A stretch of 64,000 nucleotides of DNA from Ferruginibacter yonginensis. Its GTDB lineage: Bacteria > Bacteroidota > Bacteroidia > Chitinophagales > Chitinophagaceae. The notes under the pieces are model-generated. The model saw nothing but the letters and a program-made list of their open reading frames with translations, ran no database searches and was not told the origin of the DNA. This document shows, piece by piece, positions 35,283 to 44,865 of the stretch. The first letter of the stretch is position 1. Each line of letters starts with the position of its first letter. The translations under genes were made by a program, and so were the position numbers. Where the stretch lies: positions 1,528,113-1,592,112 of the forward strand of contig NZ_JBHSCZ010000001.1 of the NCBI RefSeq assembly GCF_042651465.1, written 5' to 3'.

Positions 35283-38200
35283 TTACATATTACGCCTGTA
35301 TTGACCGCCAACACTGTATAATGCATTGGTAATTTCACCTAACGAACAGTACTTTACGGTTTCCATTAATTCTTCAAAAATATTTCCATTAGCGATGGCA
35401 ATATTTTGTAAACGTAATAACATGGCTGCACTTTTATCAGCATGGCGCTGTTTAAAGGCATTCAACATATTAATTTGCAATTCTTTTTCGTCAGTAGTTG
35501 AACGTATTACTTCTGCAGGCAAAATTGTAGGTGAACCATTTTTATTTAAGAAGGTATTCACCCCTACAATTGGGTATTCTCCAGTATGCTTTAACGTTTC
35601 GTAATACAAACTTTCTTCTTGAATTTTATTGCGTTGGTACATGCGTTCCATTGCACCTAAAACGCCGCCACGTTCCGTAATTCTGTTAAACTCTGTAAGC
35701 ACCGCTTGCTCTACCAAGTCTGTCATTTCTTCAATTAAGAAAGAGCCTTGGTTAGGATTTTCATTTTTAGCCGTACCTAACTCACGGTTAATAATTAATT
35801 GAATAGCCATTGCCCTTCGTACACTTTCTTCTGTTGGTGTGGTGATGGCTTCATCATAAGCATTGGTGTGGAGTGAGTTACAGTTATCGTAAATAGCGTA
35901 TAATGCTTGCAACGTAGTTCTGATATCATTGAAATCAATTTCTTGCGCATGCAAGCTTCTACCACTTGTTTGAATATGGTATTTTAATTTTTGACTACGA
36001 TCGTTACCCTTGTATTTGTACTTCATTGCTTTAGCCCATATTCTACGAGCTACCCTGCCAATAACACTATATTCAGGATCCATACCATTGCTAAAAAAGA
36101 ACGACAAGTTAGGTGCAAAATCATCGATATGCATACCCCTACTGAGGTAGTACTCAACATAGGTAAAACCATTAGCTAAAGTAAATGCCAACTGTGTTAT
36201 AGGGTTAGCGCCAGCTTCAGCAATATGGTAACCACTGATACTTACGCTGTAAAAGTTTTGCACTTTATGATCAATAAAATAGGCTTGTACATCACCCATT
36301 AACTTCAACGCAAATTCAGTTGAAAATATACAAGTATTTTGTGCTTGGTCTTCTTTTAAAATATCTGCTTGCACCGTTCCTCTAACTGATGATAATGCTT
36401 GTGCTTTAATACTTGCATATACATCTGCCGGCAATACATCTTCACCACTTAACCCTAACAAACGCAAACCCAAGCCGTTGTTCCCTTCTGGCAAAGCTCC
36501 ATCAAAATTACCCAATGCAGGTACAACAGGTTTACCATCAACACCATTGTACTTCGGCAATAGGTTAATGTCGAATTTTGATTCGATGGTTTTATTAACT
36601 GTTTCTCTTAAATTATTTTCGATGATGTATTTTTCACACAATTGATCAATAGCCGCATTCATAAAAAATGCTAAAATGATGGGTGCCGGACCGTTGATGG
36701 TCATACTCACTGATGTTTTAGGATCACACAAATCGAACCCACTGTACAACTTTTTAGCATCATCAACCGTTGCAATACTTACACCGCTGTTACCTACTTT
36801 ACCATAAATATCCGGACGATAAGCAGGGTCTTCACCATACAAGGTTACGCTATCAAACGCAGTACTGAGGCGCTTTGCAGGCTGCCCTACACTTACATAA
36901 TGAAAGCGTTTATTGGTACGTTCGGGGCCGCCTTCACCAGCAAACATACGGGTAGGGTCTTCACCTTCTCTTTTTAAAGGAAACACACCTGCGGTGTAAG
37001 GAAACTCCCCTGGCACATTTTCTTGCAACTGCCATTTTAAAATATCGCCCCAGTCGCTGTAGGTAGGTAATATTACTTTATACAAAGTAGTGCCCGATAA
37101 ACTAGTGTATGTAAGCGGTTGTTTAATGATTTTATCTCTTACTTTAAACTCATAGTGTGGTTTACGATATGCCTCTTTTAAAGTAGGCCATTGCGTAATA
37201 CGTTTTGCATTTTCTCTATCGAGTTTTTCTTCTATTTCAGCTATAGCTTTTTGTAAAGCAGTGGCTGCATCATCCTTAACAAGTGTAACAGCGCCTTTGA
37301 GTTGATACAATTGTGTAGCTAAAGTACTTTGTGCTTGTACCCATTGATCGTACTCGGCAATGGTTTCAGTAATTTCAGATAAGTAACGTACTCTCTTAGG
37401 CGGAATGATTGAACCATCCATACCACCACTTTTTGCGAAGGCTGCATGTGCGCCAAAATTTGAAGCAGTTTTTTTAGCAATTACTTCCATCAATTTATCG
37501 AACAGTACATTCACACCAGCATCATTAAATTGTGCAGCGATGGTGCCCACTACAGGTAGGTCTTCATCTTTTGCATCCCACAACTCATAGTTACGTTTGT
37601 ATTGTTTACGTACATCATGCAGGGCATCTAATGCGCCGGCTTTATCAAACTTGTTTAGGCAAATAACATCTGCATAATCAAGCATATTAATTTTTTCGAG
37701 CTGCGATGGTGCCCCGTACTCAGGTGTCATCACATACATACTTACGTCGCAATGTTCTAAAATAGAAGCATCGCTTTGTCCGACACCAGCACTTTCTAAA
37801 ATAATTAAATCAAATGCAGCAGCCTTACAAATATTGATGGCTTCTGTAACATATTGGCTCAAAGCTTTATCACTCTCTCTAGTAGCTAAACTACGCATAT
37901 ACGCCCTTGGCGATGAAATAGCATTCATGCGAATTCTATCGCCCAACAAGGCGCCACCCGTTTTTCGTTTGCTCGGATCAACAGAAATAACAGCGATGGT
38001 TTTATCAGTATAGTTATTTAAAAACCTACGAACAATTTCATCAGTTACTGATGATTTACCGGCACCACCTGTACCTGTAATACCCAATACAGCAGGCTTT
38101 ACAGCTGTTTTATTTGCAGCTTCAATTTGAGCTAATAATGATGAAAAATCTTCTCCATTTTCAGCCAATGTAATTGCCCTTGCGATGCTGATGATATCTT

Positions 38201-38675
38201 TAGCTTCGCCTAAAGCATGTGGCGCATCGGTTGCTATTGGTTCAGGTACAGCAGTTTTAGCTTTGTCAATTACATCTTGTATCATACCATCTAAACCCAT
38301 ACTACGCCCATCATCCGGACTATAAATTCTGGTAATACCATATGCATGTAACTCCTCAATTTCGGCAGGAAGAATAGTGCCACCACCTCCACCAAAAATT
38401 TTGATGTGTCCGCAACCGTTTTCTACCAATAAATCTTTCATGTATTTAAAAAACTCAACGTGACCACCTTGGTAGCTCGTAATGGCAATACCATGTACAT
38501 CTTCTTCAATGGCACACTCTACAATTTCGGCAACGCTACGGTTATGGCCTAAGTGAATAATTTCGGCACCTTTACTCTGCAAAATTCTACGCATAATATT
38601 AATGGCAGCATCATGCCCATCAAACAAAGCGGCGGCAGTTACCAATCTTACTTTTGTTGCTGTTGTTTCACTCAT
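35283..38675 (-). CDS. icmF: Fused isobutyryl-CoA mutase IcmF (B12 domain + G-protein chaperone + mutase)
   Basis: The 1130-residue protein has three parts. The cobalamin-binding domain comes first (ALFDGHDAAINIMRRIL, the IcmF form of DxHxxG, then HLGHNRSVAEIV and FGGGGG). A MeaB-like G-protein follows (Walker A ITGTGGAGKSSVTDE, SVDPSKRKTGGALLGDRIRM, NKFDKAGA). The large adenosylcobalamin mutase domain is last, from about residue 540. This is the IcmF architecture, which interconverts isobutyryl- and n-butyryl-CoA and can act on pivalyl-CoA; the fused GTPase protects and loads the cofactor. No B12 riboswitch is seen upstream. It is 28 nt downstream of rsmA on the same strand. Confidence 0.95.
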   Translation of the reverse strand: MSETTATKVRLVTAAALFDGHDAAINIMRRILQSKGAEIIHLGHNRSVAEIVECAIEEDVHGIAITSYQGGHVEFFKYMKDLLVENGCGHIKIFGGGGGTILPAEIEELHAYGITRIYSPDDGRSMGLDGMIQDVIDKAKTAVPEPIATDAPHALGEAKDIISIARAITLAENGEDFSSLLAQIEAANKTAVKPAVLGITGTGGAGKSSVTDEIVRRFLNNYTDKTIAVISVDPSKRKTGGALLGDRIRMNAISSPRAYMRSLATRESDKALSQYVTEAINICKAAAFDLIILESAGVGQSDASILEHCDVSMYVMTPEYGAPSQLEKINMLDYADVICLNKFDKAGALDALHDVRKQYKRNYELWDAKDEDLPVVGTIAAQFNDAGVNVLFDKLMEVIAKKTASNFGAHAAFAKSGGMDGSIIPPKRVRYLSEITETIAEYDQWVQAQSTLATQLYQLKGAVTLVKDDAATALQKAIAEIEEKLDRENAKRITQWPTLKEAYRKPHYEFKVRDKIIKQPLTYTSLSGTTLYKVILPTYSDWGDILKWQLQENVPGEFPYTAGVFPLKREGEDPTRMFAGEGGPERTNKRFHYVSVGQPAKRLSTAFDSVTLYGEDPAYRPDIYGKVGNSGVSIATVDDAKKLYSGFDLCDPKTSVSMTINGPAPIILAFFMNAAIDQLCEKYIIENNLRETVNKTIESKFDINLLPKYNGVDGKPVVPALGNFDGALPEGNNGLGLRLLGLSGEDVLPADVYASIKAQALSSVRGTVQADILKEDQAQNTCIFSTEFALKLMGDVQAYFIDHKVQNFYSVSISGYHIAEAGANPITQLAFTLANGFTYVEYYLSRGMHIDDFAPNLSFFFSNGMDPEYSVIGRVARRIWAKAMKYKYKGNDRSQKLKYHIQTSGRSLHAQEIDFNDIRTTLQALYAIYDNCNSLHTNAYDEAITTPTEESVRRAMAIQLIINRELGTAKNENPNQGSFLIEEMTDLVEQAVLTEFNRITERGGVLGAMERMYQRNKIQEESLYYETLKHTGEYPIVGVNTFLNKNGSPTILPAEVIRSTTDEKELQINMLNAFKQRHADKSAAMLLRLQNIAIANGNIFEELMETVKYCSLGEITNALYSVGGQYRRNM

Positions 38676-38703
38676 ATAAAAACTAATTTATGCCAGTGGC
38701 AAA

Positions 38704-39456
38704 TTAACTCATTTTAAATGTTAAGGCTGCAAACTCATGAATACTTAAAGTTTCTGCACGCCTGTTAAAAATTTCATCTTGCAATATAGTAGCATCAAAC
38801 AAAGATTTTACAGCGTTACGCATGGTTTTTCTTCGTTGATTAAATGCTGTTTTTACCAAAACCATATACGCCCTATCGCTTTTTACTAATAAGGTATCCC
38901 CTTTACGCACCAACCTAATTACACCACTCATTACTTTTGGTGGCGGATTAAAACTCTCAGGAGGCACATCAAACAAATATTCAATTTCGTAAAAAGGTTG
39001 TAGTAATGCACTCAAAACGCCATAGGTTTTGGAGCCTGGCTTTGCAGCGGCACGTTCTGCTACTTCTTTTTGAAACATGCCTATCACCACGGGCACATCA
39101 TCTTTCCAATCTAATATTTTAAATAAAATTTGTGTAGAGATGTTGTATGGGAAATTACCAATTACAGTAAAGGTTTCGTTGAATGGTTTGGTGATGGTTA
39201 AAAAATCTTCGTGAATAATTTTATCAACCAATACCGGATATTTATTTTTTAAATAAGGTACTTTTTCATCATCAATTTCAACAGCTTTAAATTGTATGTT
39301 GTTGATTTGAATTAACGCTTTTGTAAGAGCGCCTGCACCCGGCCCCACTTCTAACAAATTTTGAAATGGGTGTTGCAATAAAGCAGCAACAATTTTTTGA
39401 ATGATTGCTTCATCTTTTAAAAAATGCTGCCCTAAACTCTTTTTCAACGTATACAT
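38704..39456 (-). CDS. rsmA: 16S rRNA dimethyladenosine transferase
   Basis: I start it at ATG 39456, giving MYTLKKSLGQHFLKDE; the frame extends to a TTG 15 nt upstream that lies inside the -7 box. RsmA/KsgA motifs: LEVGPGAGALTKAL (SAM binding), AVEIDDEKVPYL, IGNFPYNIST (catalytic NxPY type) and PESFNPPPKVMSGVI. The enzyme dimethylates two adenosines in helix 45 late in 30S assembly. A TAnnTTTG box directly precedes the ATG, and a terminator of the upstream M1 gene lies just before it. icmF follows. Confidence 0.97.
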   Translation of the reverse strand: MYTLKKSLGQHFLKDEAIIQKIVAALLQHPFQNLLEVGPGAGALTKALIQINNIQFKAVEIDDEKVPYLKNKYPVLVDKIIHEDFLTITKPFNETFTVIGNFPYNISTQILFKILDWKDDVPVVIGMFQKEVAERAAAKPGSKTYGVLSALLQPFYEIEYLFDVPPESFNPPPKVMSGVIRLVRKGDTLLVKSDRAYMVLVKTAFNQRRKTMRNAVKSLFDATILQDEIFNRRAETLSIHEFAALTFKMS

Positions 39457-39460
39457 GGCG

Positions 39461-39468
39461 CAAAAGTA
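39461..39468 (-). promoter_or_regulatory. Candidate -7 box (TACTTTTG) for rsmA
   Basis: On the minus strand, TACTTTTG is followed by CGCC and the rsmA ATG. It fits TAnnTTTG, but the -33 part is unclear. Confidence 0.5.
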
Positions 39469-39475
39469 CAATAAA

Positions 39476-39505
39476 AAAGCCCCTTCTTTTTCAGAAAGGG
39501 GCTTT
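39476..39505 (-). terminator. Terminator after the M1 peptidase
   Basis: AAAGCCCCTT pairs with AAGGGGCTTT; on the minus strand the stem ends in a T-run (GGCTTTTTTATTG). It starts 17 nt after the M1 stop and abuts the rsmA promoter. Confidence 0.85.
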
Positions 39506-39521
39506 AAAAAATTACCACTTA

Positions 39522-41948
39522 TTATTTCACTAAAAACTTCAAATTTTCTGCAGCCAACCCATTGGTACTTATTTTTACAAAGTACATACCCGGACTCAAA
39601 TTTGGCAGGTTGATATCAGTTATATTACCAGCATTTTCAACAGCTTTCAATAATATTTGTTTACCTGTTGCATCATAAACAGCAAATTGAATTGCTTTGC
39701 CTAACGCACTTATGGTTTTAATTTGCAACAATGCTTTTACTGGGTTATTTAGTACAGCAAAACCGCCATTATTAAAACCTCCAATTTTTACAATTTTAGA
39801 GTATATGGTTACACCACTTGCATTGTTATAGGTAGCCCTATAATAATTATTTGTAAGCAATGGCATTAAATCATTGAAGGCGTATCGTTTTATAGAACCG
39901 TTACTATTTTGCAACAGCATTTGGCCAAGTTGTTCAAAATTTACACCATCAGTTGAACGCTGTAAATATACGGGTGCATTAATGGTGTTATCATCTAAAG
40001 TGAGTATGGCATCATTAAAAGTATTGTGTTGCCTTACTGCAAAATCAAGTATTTGTAAATCTAACGTTGTAACAATAGACATGCTACCTGTTGACATTGT
40101 TCTAGCACTATCATCAAAAGCAAAAGTGGTAGGTGTAAATGAAAGTGTATAAAATAGCTTGTTACCTGCTATAGGAGCCTCAATACCTGCACTAGTACCA
40201 GCTTTTGATAAATTACCACCACCCCAATCGTAAAAAACAATGGTAGTATCTTGCGAAGCCAAGGATCCTTTTAAATGTACTACAATTGGATTATTAAAAT
40301 ACGTAACAGGTGATGTTACTGGGTTTTTAGTTTGCGATAAAACAGTTAACCCAATATTTTTATTACCTGTACCAAATAATTGATACCCTATATTATAAAC
40401 AGCATTACCGGTTCCATAAATGTTATCATTAAAAAATTCAGTTAAATCAACCCCCAAAACATTATTAAAGTGTTGTTTTAAATTATCAGTTGATGCTGAT
40501 TTAAATTCAAGTGCAGGGTCTGTTTGGTAATTGGTTAATGCTTGAAAAAATTTAGCATCGCCACTCATAGTTCGAAGCATGGATACTACCATAGCACCTC
40601 TGTTGTAAATGGTACTTGCATATGTTGAACCTGTACCCCAAATTAAATCAGAGTTTGTAGCGCTTGCTGGTGGTATGTAAGTACTGGTAGTTCTGTTAGC
40701 GTTATTAATTGCAACGCCTTTTACACCGTTTCTATCAGCATAAGGCGTATAACCCATACCTGTTACAAGCTCAGCTGCTAACGATTCGCTGTATTTTGCA
40801 AAGCCTTCTGCCAGCCATAAATCGCTCCATGTTGAAAAAGATACTTTATCGCCAAACCATTGGTGGGCTAATTCATGAGCCAGTAACCCTAAGCTGTTGA
40901 GTGAGTTGGTTGAAATACCAGAAAAGGTTTGGTGTTCCATGCCACCAAATGTGCCCAAGCCTTCATAAAACCCATGTTTCCCTCCTTTTGCAGGGTCAAC
41001 AAAACCATAATTGCCAAACTTATTACCAAAGGCTTGAACCAGTTCCGTCACCTTATCCATAGAGGCTAAAATAGTATTGTAAATAGCAGTTGTTTTACCA
41101 GCAAATAAATAATACACTACAGGCATATTAAAACCATTTACGTTAATAGTGCCTCTATAAAACCTACGATATTTTGCTACACAAACACTCACTAAATAAG
41201 TAGCCATTGGGTACCTATTTAAAAACTTAAAGGTTCTATTACGATTTGCTTGTGTGCCTGAAATATCAAACGATGAATCTACCAAAGTACCATTGGTAGC
41301 TACCCAAAACGTATCAGTTGCATTGGCTGCTAACGCATTATTGGTGCGGTAAGGAACATTCACAGAAATATCGATGGTATCTGCTTTATCTTGCATATCT
41401 GCTTTACAAGGCCACCAATCTCTATCTTCAAACGACTCTGCCAATGTATAAATATAATTACCTGCATTAGGGTCAGTTGTTTTTTGATAACCAATACCAC
41501 CACCGCCAGCAGTACCATTTTGTGGAACACCACTGTATGATATGGTAACAGAATCTCTTGTACCAATTGTGGCTATTGTAGTGCCTAAGTTTATATTTAA
41601 AATATCACCCGTTCTGGTAATATTACCCCCTGGCAAGGCAGCACCTCTAAAAAGCACTTGCGATACGGTTAACAAACTACTCAAATCAAAACTAATAGCG
41701 GTAACATTAACTTGTGTTGTTTTAAATTTTATGGTAACCACACCCTTAATACCCTTAGCAGTACTATCAGGATTAATACGCCACCAAATTTGATAATTAT
41801 CAACATCTATATTAGCACCAGTACCACTTGAGCCCGTAGTACGTGCATACTTATCAATGGTTGTTGATGTAATATGATTGGTACTTTGTTGTGCAAATGC
41901 TACTACATAAAAGCATAAAAAAATGATAGTAATGTAAAACTTACGCAT
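39522..41948 (-). CDS. M1-family aminopeptidase with type IX secretion sorting domain
   Basis: The 808-residue protein has a signal peptide (FYITIIFLCFYVVAFAQQS), an M1 N-terminal beta domain and the zinc peptidase core HELAHQWFGDKVSF ... WLAEGFAKYSE (HExxH plus downstream Glu). A long beta-rich region follows. The C-terminal domain (about the last 75 residues) has the type A T9SS signal layout: VLNNPVKALLQIKTI, YDATGKQILLKAVE, LSPGMYFVKIST and the final FLVK. It should be exported by the type IX system and either attached to the surface or released. It diverges from pdxA. Confidence 0.92.
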   Translation of the reverse strand: MRKFYITIIFLCFYVVAFAQQSTNHITSTTIDKYARTTGSSGTGANIDVDNYQIWWRINPDSTAKGIKGVVTIKFKTTQVNVTAISFDLSSLLTVSQVLFRGAALPGGNITRTGDILNINLGTTIATIGTRDSVTISYSGVPQNGTAGGGGIGYQKTTDPNAGNYIYTLAESFEDRDWWPCKADMQDKADTIDISVNVPYRTNNALAANATDTFWVATNGTLVDSSFDISGTQANRNRTFKFLNRYPMATYLVSVCVAKYRRFYRGTINVNGFNMPVVYYLFAGKTTAIYNTILASMDKVTELVQAFGNKFGNYGFVDPAKGGKHGFYEGLGTFGGMEHQTFSGISTNSLNSLGLLAHELAHQWFGDKVSFSTWSDLWLAEGFAKYSESLAAELVTGMGYTPYADRNGVKGVAINNANRTTSTYIPPASATNSDLIWGTGSTYASTIYNRGAMVVSMLRTMSGDAKFFQALTNYQTDPALEFKSASTDNLKQHFNNVLGVDLTEFFNDNIYGTGNAVYNIGYQLFGTGNKNIGLTVLSQTKNPVTSPVTYFNNPIVVHLKGSLASQDTTIVFYDWGGGNLSKAGTSAGIEAPIAGNKLFYTLSFTPTTFAFDDSARTMSTGSMSIVTTLDLQILDFAVRQHNTFNDAILTLDDNTINAPVYLQRSTDGVNFEQLGQMLLQNSNGSIKRYAFNDLMPLLTNNYYRATYNNASGVTIYSKIVKIGGFNNGGFAVLNNPVKALLQIKTISALGKAIQFAVYDATGKQILLKAVENAGNITDINLPNLSPGMYFVKISTNGLAAENLKFLVK

Positions 41949-42146
41949 AAAAATTTTTCAGGTTAGTTGAAACACTTTGTATTATAAAAATGACAGATAT
42001 TACAATATTATAATACGACATAGTTTATTTAATATTGTGTAGAACATATAGTAAATTTGTAAAAAAAATAAAATCAGTAAAACTCTAATATTTATAGCAA
42101 TTACACTAAGTAATACATAAGTATTTTTACTAATTTATACAAAACG

Positions 42147-43235
42147 ATGTACAACGAACAAAAGCCAATAATTGGCATTAGCTGTGGCGATATCAATGGT
42201 ATAGGACCAGAAATTATTGTAAAAACTTTGGGTGATGCCCGAATACTTGATTTTTGTACGCCTGTTATTTTTGCAAATAATAAAGTGTTGAATTTTTACA
42301 GAAAAACATTGGTAGAAAATAATATTACATTCAACATAAGCAAGGAGCTCCATAAGTTGAATATCAAATTGGTAAATATTTACAGCAGTTGGGATGAAGA
42401 GGTAGCCATTACGCCAGGCCAACTAAATGAAATAGGTGGTAAATATGCATACATAAGTTTAACCCAAGCAGCTACCGCTTTAAAGGAACATAAAATTGAT
42501 GGATTGGTGACTGCACCTTTACACAAAAAAAATATTCAAAACGCTGATTTTAATTACACTGGCCATACACCTTATTTAAAACATTTATTTGGCGCAAAAG
42601 ATGTTGCCATGATGTTAGTGGCAGCAAATATGAGGGTTGCACTATTAACGGAACATGTTGCATTGAAAGATGTTTCGCAATACATTACCAAAGAAAATAT
42701 TTTAAACAAACTACATATTGTTCACCAATCATTAAAAAAAGATTTTGGTATCAACAAACCAAAAATTGCGGTATTAGGCTTAAACCCTCATGCTGGCGAT
42801 GAAGGTTTGGTGGGCAAAGAAGAAGTTGAAGTGATACGCCCAGCCATTGCCGAAGCTAATAAAAAAGGCATGCTAAGTTTTGGCCCATATAGTGCCGATG
42901 CTTTTTTTGCAAGGGGTAGCCATGAAAAATTTGATGCGGTATTAGCCTTGTACCACGACCAAGGTTTGATACCATTTAAATCGCTAGCCTTTGGTGAAGG
43001 TGTTAATTATACAGCTGGTATTGAAGGTGTACGTACCTCACCTGACCACGGCACTGCATTTGATATTGCTGGCAAAGGTATTGCAGATGAAGCTTCTTTT
43101 AGAGAGGCATTATTTAGCTGTATTGATATTGTAAATATGCGTAAAGAAATTACACAGCAACATCAAAACCCATTAAAAAGAAGAAGTGCTTTTGTACTAC
43201 GCAATGCTGTAGATGAAAAAATTACAGAAGATTAA
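42147..43235 (+). CDS. pdxA: 4-hydroxythreonine-4-phosphate dehydrogenase
   Basis: A 362-residue PdxA of normal length: GISCGDINGIGPEIIVKTL at the start, then GLVTAPLHKKNI, FNYTGHTPYLKHLF (metal His), LNPHAGDEGLVGKEE, ALYHDQGLIPFK (metal His) and TAGIEGVRTSPDHGTAFDIAGKG. It oxidises 4-phosphohydroxy-L-threonine in the DXP-independent-start branch of pyridoxal phosphate synthesis. It ends 5 nt from the convergent LolA-like gene, and its likely terminator lies inside that gene. Confidence 0.96.
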   Translation: MYNEQKPIIGISCGDINGIGPEIIVKTLGDARILDFCTPVIFANNKVLNFYRKTLVENNITFNISKELHKLNIKLVNIYSSWDEEVAITPGQLNEIGGKYAYISLTQAATALKEHKIDGLVTAPLHKKNIQNADFNYTGHTPYLKHLFGAKDVAMMLVAANMRVALLTEHVALKDVSQYITKENILNKLHIVHQSLKKDFGINKPKIAVLGLNPHAGDEGLVGKEEVEVIRPAIAEANKKGMLSFGPYSADAFFARGSHEKFDAVLALYHDQGLIPFKSLAFGEGVNYTAGIEGVRTSPDHGTAFDIAGKGIADEASFREALFSCIDIVNMRKEITQQHQNPLKRRSAFVLRNAVDEKITED

Positions 43236-43240
43236 TACTA

Positions 43241-43939
43241 CTACTTAAAGTTAGCATCATCAACACCTTTGTTGATGATGTAATTTTTAAAAGTAATTTC
43301 TGCACGCCCTTTTTTACCTTTCATTTTTTCTTCTGCAGTTTTAGGAGCAGGTGCTGTGCCATCATCAAAATCAAAAGTGATGCCTTTAGGTAATTTGTAA
43401 TCTTTTGCATTAAAAGAAAAAATGATTTTATCGGGCAAACCATAAGCAGCATAAGCACCATAAGTCATTTCTAACTCATAAGTACCGTTATCTTTTGTAG
43501 TGGTTTTAGCTTTTTTAATGAGGTTATTAACTTCATCTATATAAACCGTACTCAACACCACATCACTATTATCATCTTGTGGTAATAATTTTGCAACCCT
43601 TACAACTGTACCATTAATTTTATCAGTACCAGCATCAATAACTATAAATTGGTTAGTGCCGGTTAAGTTGTTGAGGTTAATGCTTACTGCACCTTTGGGT
43701 ATAAATGAAATACCTTTTTCGCTTTTTACCTTCAGCTTATTGGGCTTTTTAAAATATACACTTACATTTGCAATAGGCACTTTTAAAAATGCCACATTGG
43801 TTTTCATTTTACCAGTAGCCACATAATCATTTACTGTTTCAATTTTGGCTTTTGCCTTTTGCAATAACGCATTAATATCTTGTGCTTGCAATTGCAATAC
43901 CACCAACATCATTCCACACAATATGCCTACTTTTTTCAT
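43241..43939 (-). CDS. LolA-like outer-membrane lipoprotein carrier domain protein
   Basis: A 232-residue exported protein (signal peptide ending LQLQA-QD) with a LolA/LolB-type beta fold: ALLQKAKAKIETVNDYVATGKMKT, SVYFKKPNKLKVKSEKG, then LSTVYIDEVNNLIKKAKTTTKDNGTYELEM. LolA-like proteins bind lipoprotein acyl chains in the periplasm. Here it is the last gene of a three-gene unit with an ABC-2 exporter, so it may serve that exporter rather than the general Lol pathway. Its last codons contain a hairpin that serves pdxA. Confidence 0.75.
   Translation of the reverse strand: MKKVGILCGMMLVVLQLQAQDINALLQKAKAKIETVNDYVATGKMKTNVAFLKVPIANVSVYFKKPNKLKVKSEKGISFIPKGAVSINLNNLTGTNQFIVIDAGTDKINGTVVRVAKLLPQDDNSDVVLSTVYIDEVNNLIKKAKTTTKDNGTYELEMTYGAYAAYGLPDKIIFSFNAKDYKLPKGITFDFDDGTAPAPKTAEEKMKGKKGRAEITFKNYIINKGVDDANFK
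43255..43288 (+). terminator. pdxA terminator embedded in the LolA-like coding end
   Basis: CATCATCAAC and GTTGATGATG form a perfect 10-bp stem with a 6-nt loop (ACCTTT), then TAATTTTT. It begins 20 nt after the pdxA stop but lies within the last codons of the convergent LolA-like gene. Confidence 0.6.
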
Positions 43940-43971
43940 GTATTAAATTTTAATATTTTCTGTTAAAGGGT

Positions 43972-44865
43972 TTAGGTTAAAATATCTTTTCTTTTAAAAG
44001 CATACCAAGCTGCTCCGAAGAAAATGCCTATATGTGCCAACAAAATATATAAGCTACTGCGAATAGCTGGCCAGTTTTCCATAGTGCCTTTTATAGGTAC
44101 ATTATCATCATCTGTAGCGATGTAAAAAAAACCTTTCCAACCAACAAGGTACGAGGTAAATAACCAAGGCTTAATGGTTTTATCGATAATAGGAACGTTG
44201 ATGTTAGATACGATGGTGCATACAATTACAATACATACGGTAGCTATTATAGGACCAATAGAGTTTTCAGCAAATACCGATAGCAACAATGCTAAGGCGG
44301 CAATTACTGTTAATGCTACTGCAGCATAGCCAAATGCAGCAAAATAGCGCCACATCACATCATCTTTAGTAATTTGTAAAATTTGTGATTCATCGCCCTT
44401 TACTCTAAAAATGAGCATATCATCTACCCCAAAAATGAGCATACTTATAAATAACGCCATTACTGCCATAAAAACCAATAAACCAATGGTATAAATTACA
44501 GATGCAATAAATTTTACTCCAATAATTTGGCTACGACTGATTGGTTTGGTAAGTATTAACCTGAGTGTACCCATATTTGCTTCGCCACTAATGGCATCGC
44601 CGGCTACCAATGCCACTAAAATAGGCACCTGTATAAGCAATGTGTTTAAAATTATGTAACACATAAAATAGCCATTAATAGCTTTTGAACGATCAAGCTC
44701 AAATGTATCGCCAGCACTTTGTAGCATTAAGTTCATATAACTTTTACCATCTGCCTTAAAGGCAAACTGAAAAATTAATACAATTGCAGCAATGGCAATA
44801 AAGGCAATGTAAGTACGGGGCCTTTTAGATATTTTGTATAACTCAATTTGTAAAAGGCTCCACAT
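43972..44865 (-). CDS. ABC-2 type exporter permease
   Basis: A 297-residue membrane protein with six hydrophobic spans (about residues 20-38, 70-90, 110-140, 170-195, 200-225, 265-290). It contains GEANMGTLRLILTKPISRSQIIGVK, a motif of ABC-2 permeases of the NatB/GldF kind. It overlaps the preceding ATPase gene by 23 nt, so the two are made together. The substrate is unknown. Confidence 0.85.
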   Translation of the reverse strand: MWSLLQIELYKISKRPRTYIAFIAIAAIVLIFQFAFKADGKSYMNLMLQSAGDTFELDRSKAINGYFMCYIILNTLLIQVPILVALVAGDAISGEANMGTLRLILTKPISRSQIIGVKFIASVIYTIGLLVFMAVMALFISMLIFGVDDMLIFRVKGDESQILQITKDDVMWRYFAAFGYAAVALTVIAALALLLSVFAENSIGPIIATVCIVIVCTIVSNINVPIIDKTIKPWLFTSYLVGWKGFFYIATDDDNVPIKGTMENWPAIRSSLYILLAHIGIFFGAAWYAFKRKDILT

